NCBI GenBank assembly: GCA_014584315.1
Contig: JACTNA010000026.1
Coordinates: 19,957-83,956, forward strand
Length of the DNA: 64,000 bases
Source of the DNA: Planctomycetota bacterium
GTDB taxonomy: Bacteria > Planctomycetota > Phycisphaerae > Phycisphaerales > UBA1924
Reading direction: 5' to 3'
Numbering within the stretch: the first letter of the stretch is position 1; each line of letters opens with the position of its first letter. The position numbers were made by a program, and so were the translations under genes. The notes below the pieces were generated by a model, which saw only the letters and a list, made by a program, of their open reading frames with translations, was not told the origin of the DNA and searched no databases. Positions 30,801 through 40,706 of this stretch are shown here, in pieces.

Positions 30801-31706
30801 CGCACCGTCCACAGCGACTTCAACCGTGCTCCGATCGCGGACTGGACGGTCGGAAACCCGCCGGAAAGCGTGATGATTTCGCTCGGGGGCGCGAGCGTGC
30901 GCGGATGGCCGGCACTGACCGAGGAAGGACACACCGCGGCGATTCGGCTGTTCGCCACGCGCGACGAGGCGGAAGCGGCGTGGCCGATCGGCGTTCGGCG
31001 GCTCCTCCGCGTTCGGCTCGACGGCGAGTTGCGTGCACTCATCACGCACCTGCCGGGCATCGAACGGCTGAGGCTGCTGTACGCCCCGCTGGGGAAGGCG
31101 GACGCGCTGCACGACGACCTGGCCTTGATGGCCGTCGAGCGAGCCTGCCCCGAAGCGCTCTCGTCGATCCGCACGTCCGCGGCGTTCGAGCGTGCCGCGG
31201 CGGACACGTGGGGTCGGCTTTCGCCCGCGCTCGTGGAGGCGTCGGGTGTCGCGGAGAGGACGCTCGAGGCCGTGCAGCGCGTGCGTCTGCTGATCGAAGC
31301 CAATCCGGACCTGCTGCACGGCGAGTCGGGCGAGGACATCACCTCCCAGTTGGGGCACCTGCTGCCCGCCGGGTTTCTCGCGTCGACGCCGGGCGACCGT
31401 CTGCGGCACTATCCGCGCTACCTCGGGGCGCTGGAGGCTCGGCTGCGCCGCCTCGCGGAGGGGCGTGCCGGCGGCGAGCGGGCCGCGCTCGACACGGTCG
31501 CGCCGGCGTGGTGGCGGTACCTCGACGCCGGAGAGCGGCTCGACTCGTGCCCGCCGGCGGCGCGGGATGAACTCGACACATACAGGTGGATGGTCGAGGA
31601 ACTCCGGGTCTCTGTGTTCGCGCAGGGGCTTGGCACGGCGCAGCCGGTTTCCGCAAGGCGGATCGCCGAGCAGTGGGGGCGTGTGCAGGCCGCGATGGCC
31701 GGGTGA
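27834..31706 (+). CDS. hrpA: ATP-dependent DEAH-box RNA helicase HrpA
   Basis: [89 protein letters not shown]. Confidence 0.93.
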   Translation: [1290 protein letters not shown]

Positions 31707-31778
31707 GACGCGGCGCGGCGGGCACAGTATCCTTCCGCCTCCCGCCCCGGGCGGGCCACGTGATCGGAGAAGCGGACC

Positions 31779-33365
31779 GTGCATGTCGGCATCCCGAAGG
31801 AAGTGCATCGAGGCGAGCGTCGGGTCGCCGCCACGCCGCAGACGGTGATGCGGTACCGCAAGGCCGGGTTGGGCGTGCTGGTCGAGCGTGGCGCGGGCGA
31901 GTCCGCGGGTTGCTCCGACGCGGCGTACGTTGAGGCCGGCGCGGAGATCGTCGAAGACGCCCGCGACCTCTGGCTGCGTGCCGACCTGGTCGCGAAGGTG
32001 CGCGCGCCCGAGGAGCACCCCGCGCTGGGCGTCCACGAGGCGGACCTGATCCGCGAGGGCGGACGGCTGATCTGCTTCGTCTGGCCGGGGCAGCATCAGG
32101 AGTTGCTCGAGCGGCTGGCGGCGCGGCGGGCGACCGTCCTGGCCATGGACTGCGTGCCGCGCATCACGCGGGCGCAGAAGATGGACGCGCTCAGTGCCAT
32201 GGCCAACGTGGCGGGGTACAGGGCGGTCGTCGAGGCCGCCCACCACCTGCCGCGGTTCTTTGCGGGGCAGATGACGGCTGCCGGGCGGGTCGATCCGGCC
32301 AAGGTGCTCGTCATCGGGGCCGGCGTGGCGGGGTTGTCCGCCATCGGGGCGGCCCGAAGCCTCGGGGCGATCGTGCGCGCGTTCGACACCCGCGCCGCGA
32401 CGCGCGATCAGGTCCGCAGCATGGGCGCGGAGTTCCTCGAACTGCGCGTCGAGGAGGAGGGCGAGGGGGGCGGGGGCTACGGCAAGGAGATGTCGAAGGC
32501 CTACATCGAGGCGGAGATGGCCCTGTTCGCGGCCCAGGCGATGGACGTGGACGTGATCGTCACGACCGCGCTCATCCCGGGCAAGCGTGCGCCCGTGCTC
32601 GTCACCGCGGGCATGGTCGAGAGCATGAGGCCCGGCTCGGTCGTTGTGGACCTGGCGGCGGAGCAGGGCGGAAACTGCGCGCTCACGCGGCCGGACGAGG
32701 TGGTCGAGCACAAGGGCGTGACGATCATCGGGTTCACGGACCTGCCCAGCCGCATGGCAAGCCAGTCGAGCCAGTTGTACGCCACGACGGTGATGCACCT
32801 CGTCGAGGCGCTGGGGGCGGGCCTGGAGCCGGACGTGGGCGACGAGGTCGTGCGGGGCGCGCTGGTTACGCACCGGGGCGAAATCACCTGGCCTCCGCCG
32901 AAGCCCGAAGCGGAGCCGGTCGTCGCCACGGGGCGCGAGCGGACTGAGTCGACGCGGCACGCCGCCACGCCCGCGGCGGAGGCGAAGAGGCCCCGCTCGT
33001 GGCAGAGGGCGTTCTGGCTCGGGCTCGCGGGCGTGGTGTTGCTGGTGGTGGGACTGACCGCGCCGCCCGCGTTGCTCTCGCACATGACGGTGTTCGTGCT
33101 GGCGTGCTTCGTCGGGTGGCTGGTCGTGTGGAACGTCACGCCCGCGCTGCACACGCCGCTGATGAGCATCACGAACGCGATCAGCGGCATCATCGTCATC
33201 GGCGGGATGCTCCACCTGACCGGGCACGACCGCGGGTTGCCGGCGGTGCTGGGGATGGTCGCGGTGCTGGTGGCCACGGTGAACGTCGCCGGCGGGTTCC
33301 TGGTCACGCGCCGGATGCTCGCGATGTTCAGGAAGCACGCCCCGGCCGGAGGGACCCGCGCGTGA
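31779..33365 (+). CDS. pntA: NAD(P) transhydrogenase alpha subunit
   Basis: [51 protein letters not shown]-terminal TM helices. Confidence 0.94.
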   Translation: MHVGIPKEVHRGERRVAATPQTVMRYRKAGLGVLVERGAGESAGCSDAAYVEAGAEIVEDARDLWLRADLVAKVRAPEEHPALGVHEADLIREGGRLICFVWPGQHQELLERLAARRATVLAMDCVPRITRAQKMDALSAMANVAGYRAVVEAAHHLPRFFAGQMTAAGRVDPAKVLVIGAGVAGLSAIGAARSLGAIVRAFDTRAATRDQVRSMGAEFLELRVEEEGEGGGGYGKEMSKAYIEAEMALFAAQAMDVDVIVTTALIPGKRAPVLVTAGMVESMRPGSVVVDLAAEQGGNCALTRPDEVVEHKGVTIIGFTDLPSRMASQSSQLYATTVMHLVEALGAGLEPDVGDEVVRGALVTHRGEITWPPPKPEAEPVVATGRERTESTRHAATPAAEAKRPRSWQRAFWLGLAGVVLLVVGLTAPPALLSHMTVFVLACFVGWLVVWNVTPALHTPLMSITNAISGIIVIGGMLHLTGHDRGLPAVLGMVAVLVATVNVAGGFLVTRRMLAMFRKHAPAGGTRA

Positions 33366-34759
33366 TGCCGCAGAGCATGGTGACGGCGTCCTACATCGCG
33401 GCCAGCGCACTCTTCATCCTCGCGCTGGGCGGGCTGTCTCGCCCGGAGACGGCCCGGCGCGGCGTGGCGTGCGGCATCGCGGGCATGGCGCTGGCCCTGA
33501 TCGCCACGACGCTCGGCGAGCGAGTGGGCGACTACGCCTTGCTCGCGGGCGCGATGGTCCCGGCGGTGATCGTCGGCGCGGTGGTCGCGGCGCGGGTCCG
33601 CATGACCGCCATGCCGCAACTCGTCGCGATCCTGCACAGTTTCGTCGGGCTTGCGGCCGTGCTGGTGGCTGTCGCGGGGCACGTCGAGCCGCACGCCGCG
33701 CTCGCGGGCTCTGGCGAGGTCGTGCACCGCGTCGAGGTGTATCTCGGGGCCTGCATCGGGTCGATCACGTTCACCGGCTCCGTCGTGGCGTTCCTGAAGT
33801 TGCAGGGCCTCGTGAGCGGCAAGCCCTTGATCCTGCCCGCACGCCACGCCGCCAACGCCGCCATGCTGCTGGCGACGATCGTGCTGGGCGTCCGCTACGG
33901 CATGGCCACCGGCGAAGCGGGCATGGTCGAGTTGCTCGTCGCCACCGCCATCACCGGCGTGCTGGGCATGCACCTGGTTGCGGCGATCGGCGGGGCGGAC
34001 ATGCCCGTCGTGGTCTCGATGCTCAACAGTTACTCGGGCTGGGCGGCGTCGGCGGCGGGGTTCATGCTGGAGAACGACCTGCTCATCGTGACCGGCGCAC
34101 TGGTCGGCAGCAGCGGCGCGATCCTGAGTTACATCATGTGCCGCGGCATGAACCGATCGTTCATCAGCGTCATCCTCGGCGGCTTCGGGACGGAGGGTGG
34201 CGCCGCGCCCCCCGGCACGGCCCCGGCCGGGGACGTCACCTCGATCGACGCCCCGACCGCCGTTTCGCTGCTGCGATCCGCCCGGAGCGTGGTGATCGTG
34301 CCCGGCTACGGCATGGCGGTCGCGCAGGCGCAGCACGCCTTGGCGGAGTGCGTTCGCGTGCTGGAGTCCTCGGGCGTCCGCGTGCGCTTCGCGATCCACC
34401 CGGTCGCGGGGAGGCTGCCCGGGCACATGAACGTCCTGCTCGCCGAGGCGGGCGTGCCGTACGACGGCGTGCTCGAGATGGAGGAGATCAACCCGGACTT
34501 TCCCGAGACGGACGTCGCGCTGGTGATCGGGGCGAATGACATCGTGAACCCCGCGGCCCAGGACGACCCCGGAAGCCCGATCGCCGGGATGCCCGTGCTC
34601 GAAGTCTGGAAGGCCCGCACCGTGATCGTGATGAAGCGCGGGATGGCGACCGGCTACGCGGGCGTGGACAACCCGCTGTTCTATCGTGAGAACACGCGGA
34701 TGCTCTTCGGCGACGCGAAGAAGGTCGTCGAGGCCCTGCTCGCGGGGCTTCGTTCGTAG
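33365..34759 (+). CDS. pntB: NAD(P) transhydrogenase beta subunit
   Basis: [55 protein letters not shown]; immediately downstream of pntA. Confidence 0.94.
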   Translation: MPQSMVTASYIAASALFILALGGLSRPETARRGVACGIAGMALALIATTLGERVGDYALLAGAMVPAVIVGAVVAARVRMTAMPQLVAILHSFVGLAAVLVAVAGHVEPHAALAGSGEVVHRVEVYLGACIGSITFTGSVVAFLKLQGLVSGKPLILPARHAANAAMLLATIVLGVRYGMATGEAGMVELLVATAITGVLGMHLVAAIGGADMPVVVSMLNSYSGWAASAAGFMLENDLLIVTGALVGSSGAILSYIMCRGMNRSFISVILGGFGTEGGAAPPGTAPAGDVTSIDAPTAVSLLRSARSVVIVPGYGMAVAQAQHALAECVRVLESSGVRVRFAIHPVAGRLPGHMNVLLAEAGVPYDGVLEMEEINPDFPETDVALVIGANDIVNPAAQDDPGSPIAGMPVLEVWKARTVIVMKRGMATGYAGVDNPLFYRENTRMLFGDAKKVVEALLAGLRS

Positions 34760-34846
34760 CGGGTTCGTGTCTGTGGACGATCGTGCCCCGCCCTGCCGAT
34801 AGACTTGGTCCGGCCGGGTGGCCGCGCGCACAGGCAGGATTCCGCG

Positions 34847-37800
34847 ATGAACAAGCCCAGCATCGGTCTCCGCTCCCGCCCCGAAAGCCCCGTCGCCGAC
34901 CCGTGCCGGCACGAGCCGCTCGAGTCTCGGGTGCTGCTCGCCATCGTGTACGACGCGCCGACCACGCCCGTGGGCGAAGCGCCGACCGGGCTTGTCGTCG
35001 CGGACTTCGACGACGACGGCATCCTCGACGCGGCCACGGCGGACTTCGACTCGAATACCGTGACGGTCCTGCTCGGTCGGGGCGACGGCTCGTTCACGCA
35101 CGCGCAGACGCTGGAAGCGCTCGGCTCGGTGTCGCGCATCGTGTCGGGCGACGTGAACGGCGACGGCAACCTCGACCTTGTCGCCAGCGAGTTCGGCAAC
35201 AACTCGATCGCCATCTTCCTCGGCAACGGCGACGGGACGTTCGCCGACGCGACGCGCGTCGCCGGCAACGGAGGGCCGGTCGGGCTGGCGCTCGCGGACC
35301 TGAACGGCGACGGCGACCTCGACCTTGTGACGACGAACTTCCTGCTCAACTTCGTCGGCGTGTACTTCGGGGACGGCGCCGGTGGCTTCGGGCCGGTGAC
35401 GCTGCTGGCGGGCGGGACGTCGCCGCGCGCCGTCGCGGTCGGCGACCTGTCGGGCAACGGCGCCCCGGACCTCGTCGTCGCGGCTTCGGGCGACGACGCC
35501 ATCCGCGTCTTCATCAACGACGGCACGGGCACGTTCGCCGCGCCCGTCCTGTACCTCGTCGGCCAGAACCCCGAGGATGTGGCGCTGGGCGACGTGAACG
35601 GCGACGGCCACCTCGACGTCGTCGTCGCCTGCGCCGATGACAACGTGGTCACGGCCAGGCTCAACGACGGCGCCGGCGCTCTGACGAACCCGGGGTTCCT
35701 GGTGTCCGTGGGGGCCAGGCCGCGATCCGTCGCGCTGGCCGATCTGGACGGCGACGGCCGCCTCGACTTCATCACGGGGAACGCGGACGCCAACAACGTG
35801 CAGGTCGGCTTCGGGCAAGGCAACGGCAACTTCACGCCCGCCCCGGCGTTCCTCGTCGGACAGGGGCCGCGTGGAGTGACGCTAAAGGACATGGACGAGG
35901 ATGGAACGCTCGACGTCGTGGTCGTCAATGAGGAGAGCGACACCCTCACCGTGCTCTTCGGCACCGGAGACGGCGAGTTCGCCGCCCGGAGGGACTCCGC
36001 GACGGGCGCGCCGGTGGGCGCAGCGATGGCCGCCGCGGACCTCGACGGCGACGGTCGCGACGATCTGGTCGCGGCGTTCCCCGAGGACGGCACGGTCCGC
36101 GTCTACTTCTCCGATGGGCTGGGCATCTTCCTGGCCGGCCCGACCTTCGCGACCGGCGGCAGGCCCGTTTTCGTGGCGATCGGCGACCTGAACGGCGACG
36201 GCCATGCCGATCTCGCGGTCAGTCTCCACCAGGACAACGCGGTGGCGATCTTCAACGGCGACGGCGCGGGCGGGTTCGCCGCGGGCGGCGTCCTCGCAAC
36301 GTCCGACGGCCCGCAGGAAGTCCGCATCGGCGACATGGACGGCGACGGGCTGCCGGACCTGGTCGTCGCGTGCTCGACCGCGTCGGTGATCGACGTGCTC
36401 GTCAACGACGGGAGCGGATCGTTCGCTGCGCCCGTCTCGATCGCCGTGCCGGGGAATCCGGTCTCGACCAGGCTCGCCGACCTCGATGAAGACGGCGATC
36501 TCGACATCGCCATGGTGACCTCGACGGGCGGCGCTGCGCTGCAATGGCTCCGCAACAACGGCGGCCTGAACTTCATCGGGCCGTCGATCGCCGCGGACCT
36601 TGGAGGCCTGGGTGTTCGCCTCGCGCTCGCGGACCTCGACGGCGACGGCGATGTGGATGCGGTCGCGACGACCACCGAAGGGAAGGTCGTGGTCTGGCGC
36701 AACAACGGGTTGGGCTTCTACTCGCCCGCCGGCATCTCCGTGGAGGTGGGCGACGGCGCCGGCGCCATCGAGTTCGCCGATGTGAACGTGGACGGTCGGC
36801 CGGACGCGATCGTCGCGGTGCAAGGCTCGGACCGCGTGGCCGTGCTCGAGGGCGATGGCGGCCTCGGGTTCCTGTTGCCGATCGTCTCCCACGCTGTCGG
36901 CGCAAGCCCCGCCGGACTGGCCGTCGGAAGGTTCGCGGGGAGCGCCTACCTCGGCGTCGCGACGCTCAGCGCGACAGACGGCGCCATCAGCGCGTACGAC
37001 AACACCCGAACGCCGTCGAGCATCGACGGGTTGCAGTCCACCCTCCTGACGCTCACGCGCGATGAGCCGTTCACGCTCTCGGTGCAGGCGCGCGACAACC
37101 CGGCCTCGATCCGCCGCGTCGTGTTCTGGGCCGACTTCAACGGCAACGGCGACCCGGACGAAGGCGAAACGCTCGGCACGGACGAGAACGGCGAAGACGG
37201 TTGGTCGATCCTCGCCGTGCTCGGCAGCGGCGCACCGCTCGGCCCTGGACTGACGATCCTCGCACGCGGCGTTGACTTCGCGGGCGTCGAAACAAACCAA
37301 CTCACGCTCGACCTTACGGTCATCTACTCACTGCTCGCCGCCGACGGCGCGGTTGTCTCCGGCGTGCAGGGCGAGGACGGCCGCTATTACGTCGGCGCCA
37401 GGAACTCGGACAACCGCCCGCTGCTCTACCGGCAGATCGACGCCGGCAGCGAATCGTGGGACGCCCGCGACCTCCAGGCGGCGACCGGATCGCCGACGCT
37501 CATCGGCGACGTGGCTTTCTTCGTGGACGCGAAGGACGATTTGCTCTACGCGGCGGCGGTGTCGGCGGACGGCCTGCTGCTCTTCGTGCTGCGCAACGGG
37601 GCCTGGAGTTTCCGCAACCTCTCGGCCGAGGCCGTGCTGGGCGAAGCGCTCACGGGCCAGATGACGGTGTTCGTGGACACGGCGGACATCGCGCACATCG
37701 CCGTCATCGCCGAATCCGGGAGTCTCCTGCTCTTCGTGCAGACGGGGGCGGTGAATCCTGACGGCGGGTTCGTGTGGACGCTCGCGAACCTCAGCACGGA

Positions 37801-38470
37801 CCACCTCGCGCCGCAGGCCATGTCCACCCCGGGCTTCGTCGGTCGCATCACGAGTTACGTGACCAGCTGGAACGCCCGAAACATCGTCGGTGTGGACGCC
37901 TCGGGCCGATTGCACACGGTCTGGATCGCGGACGCCGAGGGCTTCACGCTCTGGCGCACGGACGATCTCTCCGCGATCACCGGCGCGCCGACCATCACCG
38001 GCGGCCTGACCATCTACCTCACCTCGTGGGACGGCATCAACATCGCCGGCACGGACGAGTCCGGCTCGGTGCTCGTCACGTGGTGGGTGCCGCAGTTCGG
38101 CGGCGACTGGGAGGTCAGCGACCTCACCGACCTGTTCGATGGCCCCCAACTCGCCGTCGGCTCGCTGACGAGTTACGTTACCCCGTGGGGCGGGCTGAAC
38201 GTCGCCGGCGTTGGGCCGGACGGCGACCTCGTCATCTACTGGTGGGTGCCGCAGTTCGAGGGCGAATGGGTCGTCAGTTCCTTCGACGAGGTGCTCCCCG
38301 GCGGCTCGCCCCGCCCGGACGGGGGCGGGCTGAGCGGCTACGCCGCGTCGGACGGAAGGCTCAATGTCTTCGGGCAGAGCGAGGATCGCGCGATCATCCG
38401 CTACCACTGGGATCCGGGCACCGACGTGTGGACGCCGGAGAACCTGACGGAGGTCGCCGAACGCACGTGA
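34847..38470 (+). CDS. FG-GAP/VCBS-repeat protein with C-terminal repeat module shared with 14191..16020
   Basis: N-terminal EPLESRVLLA; many DxDGDGxxDLV repeats; C-terminal SYVTSWNARNIVGVDASG...WWVPQFGGDWEVSDLTDLF. Confidence 0.88.
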   Translation: MNKPSIGLRSRPESPVADPCRHEPLESRVLLAIVYDAPTTPVGEAPTGLVVADFDDDGILDAATADFDSNTVTVLLGRGDGSFTHAQTLEALGSVSRIVSGDVNGDGNLDLVASEFGNNSIAIFLGNGDGTFADATRVAGNGGPVGLALADLNGDGDLDLVTTNFLLNFVGVYFGDGAGGFGPVTLLAGGTSPRAVAVGDLSGNGAPDLVVAASGDDAIRVFINDGTGTFAAPVLYLVGQNPEDVALGDVNGDGHLDVVVACADDNVVTARLNDGAGALTNPGFLVSVGARPRSVALADLDGDGRLDFITGNADANNVQVGFGQGNGNFTPAPAFLVGQGPRGVTLKDMDEDGTLDVVVVNEESDTLTVLFGTGDGEFAARRDSATGAPVGAAMAAADLDGDGRDDLVAAFPEDGTVRVYFSDGLGIFLAGPTFATGGRPVFVAIGDLNGDGHADLAVSLHQDNAVAIFNGDGAGGFAAGGVLATSDGPQEVRIGDMDGDGLPDLVVACSTASVIDVLVNDGSGSFAAPVSIAVPGNPVSTRLADLDEDGDLDIAMVTSTGGAALQWLRNNGGLNFIGPSIAADLGGLGVRLALADLDGDGDVDAVATTTEGKVVVWRNNGLGFYSPAGISVEVGDGAGAIEFADVNVDGRPDAIVAVQGSDRVAVLEGDGGLGFLLPIVSHAVGASPAGLAVGRFAGSAYLGVATLSATDGAISAYDNTRTPSSIDGLQSTLLTLTRDEPFTLSVQARDNPASIRRVVFWADFNGNGDPDEGETLGTDENGEDGWSILAVLGSGAPLGPGLTILARGVDFAGVETNQLTLDLTVIYSLLAADGAVVSGVQGEDGRYYVGARNSDNRPLLYRQIDAGSESWDARDLQAATGSPTLIGDVAFFVDAKDDLLYAAAVSADGLLLFVLRNGAWSFRNLSAEAVLGEALTGQMTVFVDTADIAHIAVIAESGSLLLFVQTGAVNPDGGFVWTLANLSTDHLAPQAMSTPGFVGRITSYVTSWNARNIVGVDASGRLHTVWIADAEGFTLWRTDDLSAITGAPTITGGLTIYLTSWDGINIAGTDESGSVLVTWWVPQFGGDWEVSDLTDLFDGPQLAVGSLTSYVTPWGGLNVAGVGPDGDLVIYWWVPQFEGEWVVSSFDEVLPGGSPRPDGGGLSGYAASDGRLNVFGQSEDRAIIRYHWDPGTDVWTPENLTEVAERT

Positions 38471-38493
38471 GTCTCGCGCCGCATGGTCCTCGA

Positions 38494-39189
38494 TCAACCG
38501 CCGCACGCGGCCACCAGCCGACGGAACACGCCCAGCCCCGCGCTCTCCTGCTCCGTGCGCTCGGGGTGCCACTGCACGCCGACGTAGAATGTGCGCTCGG
38601 GATCCCACACGGCCTCGATCACCCCATCCGCCGAACGCGCCAGCACGCGCAGCCCTCCGGAGTCGGAGATGGCCTGCCGGTGCCGGCTGAAGACGTGGAG
38701 CGGCACGGCGTCGAACAGCGGGGGAGGTGACCCGTTCACCGCCGGCAGGATCTCATGCGTCCGGTCCCAGTGCGCTTCCGCGATCGCGGGCGACGATTCC
38801 TCCATGCGTTGATCGAGCGAGCCGCCCGCGTGCAGCGCCATCATCTGCATGCCCAGGCAGACGCCGAGAACGGGCTTATCCCGGCACCGCTGGGCGAGAG
38901 CGTCGAGGAGTGCCGTCTCGTACTCCTGCCTGTCGGCGTGGACGGGCGTGGCGCGAGGGTGCGTCGTGCCGCCGAAAGGCTCCATGCGGGGATCGTCGCC
39001 CCCTGTGAGCACGAACGCGGAGAGCCGCCGAGCGTGCTCGGCCGCGGCGGCACGGGCGGGGGGCAGAAGCACGGGCACGCCGCCCGCCGCGGCGACCGCC
39101 CTCACGTAGCGCAGGTACGCGAAGGCGCGCTCGCCGCCGGGGGATTCGCAGAGGTCCGTGGTGATGCCCACCAGCGGGGGTTCCGCCAT
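38494..39189 (-). CDS. class I glutamine amidotransferase-like, gamma-glutamyl-GABA hydrolase family (peptidase C26)
   Basis: LVGITTDLCE..., FVLTGGDDPRMEPFGG, PVLGVCLGMQMMALHAGGSL, VGVQWHPERT. An alternative ATG lies further upstream. Confidence 0.88.
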   Translation of the reverse strand: MAEPPLVGITTDLCESPGGERAFAYLRYVRAVAAAGGVPVLLPPARAAAAEHARRLSAFVLTGGDDPRMEPFGGTTHPRATPVHADRQEYETALLDALAQRCRDKPVLGVCLGMQMMALHAGGSLDQRMEESSPAIAEAHWDRTHEILPAVNGSPPPLFDAVPLHVFSRHRQAISDSGGLRVLARSADGVIEAVWDPERTFYVGVQWHPERTEQESAGLGVFRRLVAACGG

Positions 39190-39288
39190 GCGCCAGGTCG
39201 TGCCTCGTGCCGCCCGTCCTTCGCCCTGCTTGCCGGCCATCAACGCCACTCTATCGCGCGCACGGGAGTTGTGCGGTAGAGTTCCCCC

Positions 39289-40695
39289 GTGCGACGCCTG
39301 AGGCTCGTGTTCGTGCTGCTGAGTCTCGCCCTGCTCGGGGCGGCGGCGCTCGTGCTGCTCTCTCGACCCGCGCCCGGTGGGACGATCACCCTGCTCAGTC
39401 TCGTGCCGTCGCAGGTCGAGTCGATCCGCCTCGACGCGGCGGGTCAGCCCCCGATCATCGTCCGACAGGAGGGCCATCGGCGAGAATGGATGATCGTGGT
39501 CGGGTCCGAGGGTGTGGATTCGCGCTGGCCCGCCTCGGAAGCGCGCGTTCGCGCCGCGCTCCGAGTCCTGTCCGCGCTCTCGGGTGAGGCCGCCCACCCG
39601 CTCTCCGACGCCGAGGTCGGTTCGGTCGTGACCATCACGGGCACGGACGGTTCCGAGTGGCGGCTGCGGCTCGCGGCCCAGACGCTCGCTGGCCGCGGAC
39701 GCATCCACGTCGCGGCCCCAACCGGTGAGATCGTGCACGCTCTCGTGGACGACGACGTTCACGCGATGTTGGCATGGCAGCACGTTATGCAGTGGCGAGA
39801 CTCGCGCGCGCTGCCGGGGCTGGATGGCGCCGCCTCACGGTTCCGGGCCGTCACGGGCGAGAGCGAGTTGAGGCTCGCGTCGGTGCGCGGACGCTGGGGG
39901 ATGCAATCCCCGTTTGTCGCTCCGGCCGAACCGAGGATCGTTCAGGAGTTGTTGCGCTCGGTCGAGGCCTTGGCAGTGATCCGCTTCCGGGACGGACAGG
40001 ACGCCGCGGTGACAGGCCGCCCGCTGCTCATCATCGAGGTCGAGACCGACCTCCCCTCGCCGACCGGCGATGAGCGCGACCGGAGGGTGATCGTGCGGCG
40101 GCTCTCGGTGCTGGAGCCTGCCGACGCCTCAGGAGTGCGTTACGTTGCGCGCAGCGAGGCGTTCGCCCTCGCGCCCCAGACGCGGGCGATCGAGGCGATC
40201 GCCGGGCCGGCGTTCGTCGAGGTCGCCGCCGACGCGCTCTCCGCCCTGCCCCTCGACCCGGAGGTGTTCATCGCGAGGCGCGCGGTCGCCGTCCCACCGG
40301 CGGACGTCGGCCGCGTCGAACTCGGACTTCTCGTGCTCGAACGCACCCACCAGGGGTGGGTGCGGATCGACGGCGATCGCCCGGTTCCGGTCGCCGACGA
40401 GCACGCGGCCGGCCTGGAGGCCCTGCTGACGCTCCTCGCCGATGTTCCCGCGGATGTCGTCCGCCGAGGGGGTGCGGAGCCACCGACCGGGTTCGAGCAG
40501 GTCGCCGTCGTTTCGCTGCGCGGGCTGGACGGCGCAGACCTTGGCTCGTTCACGCTCGGCGTCGCCCCGCTCGACGCCGGCGCATCGCAGCCCGAGGCTG
40601 CCGCCGTGGTGTTCGATCGCGTGGCGATGCGCTTCTACCGCGCCGCACGCTCCCGCGATGCGATCGCGTGGCTCGCACAGCATCGGCCTGACTGA
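39289..40695 (+). CDS. DUF4340-like membrane-anchored protein
   Basis: N-terminal TM LVFVLLSLALLGAAALVLLS followed by repeated beta-rich segments; family assignment by impression. Confidence 0.55.
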   Translation: MRRLRLVFVLLSLALLGAAALVLLSRPAPGGTITLLSLVPSQVESIRLDAAGQPPIIVRQEGHRREWMIVVGSEGVDSRWPASEARVRAALRVLSALSGEAAHPLSDAEVGSVVTITGTDGSEWRLRLAAQTLAGRGRIHVAAPTGEIVHALVDDDVHAMLAWQHVMQWRDSRALPGLDGAASRFRAVTGESELRLASVRGRWGMQSPFVAPAEPRIVQELLRSVEALAVIRFRDGQDAAVTGRPLLIIEVETDLPSPTGDERDRRVIVRRLSVLEPADASGVRYVARSEAFALAPQTRAIEAIAGPAFVEVAADALSALPLDPEVFIARRAVAVPPADVGRVELGLLVLERTHQGWVRIDGDRPVPVADEHAAGLEALLTLLADVPADVVRRGGAEPPTGFEQVAVVSLRGLDGADLGSFTLGVAPLDAGASQPEAAAVVFDRVAMRFYRAARSRDAIAWLAQHRPD

Positions 40696-40706
40696 ATCCG
40701 TGACGG

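Noticed and set aside
28938-33410. 1490-aa minus-strand ORF (and the similar 32501..35818 ORF)
   Set aside because: Antisense to hrpA and pntAB (and pntAB/FG-GAP), whose sense products have strong motifs; shadow ORFs.
35000-37000. Recurrent GACGGCGACGG-type DNA repeats
   Set aside because: Explained by the repeated DxDGDG calcium-binding loops of FG-GAP/VCBS domains rather than a DNA-level satellite.
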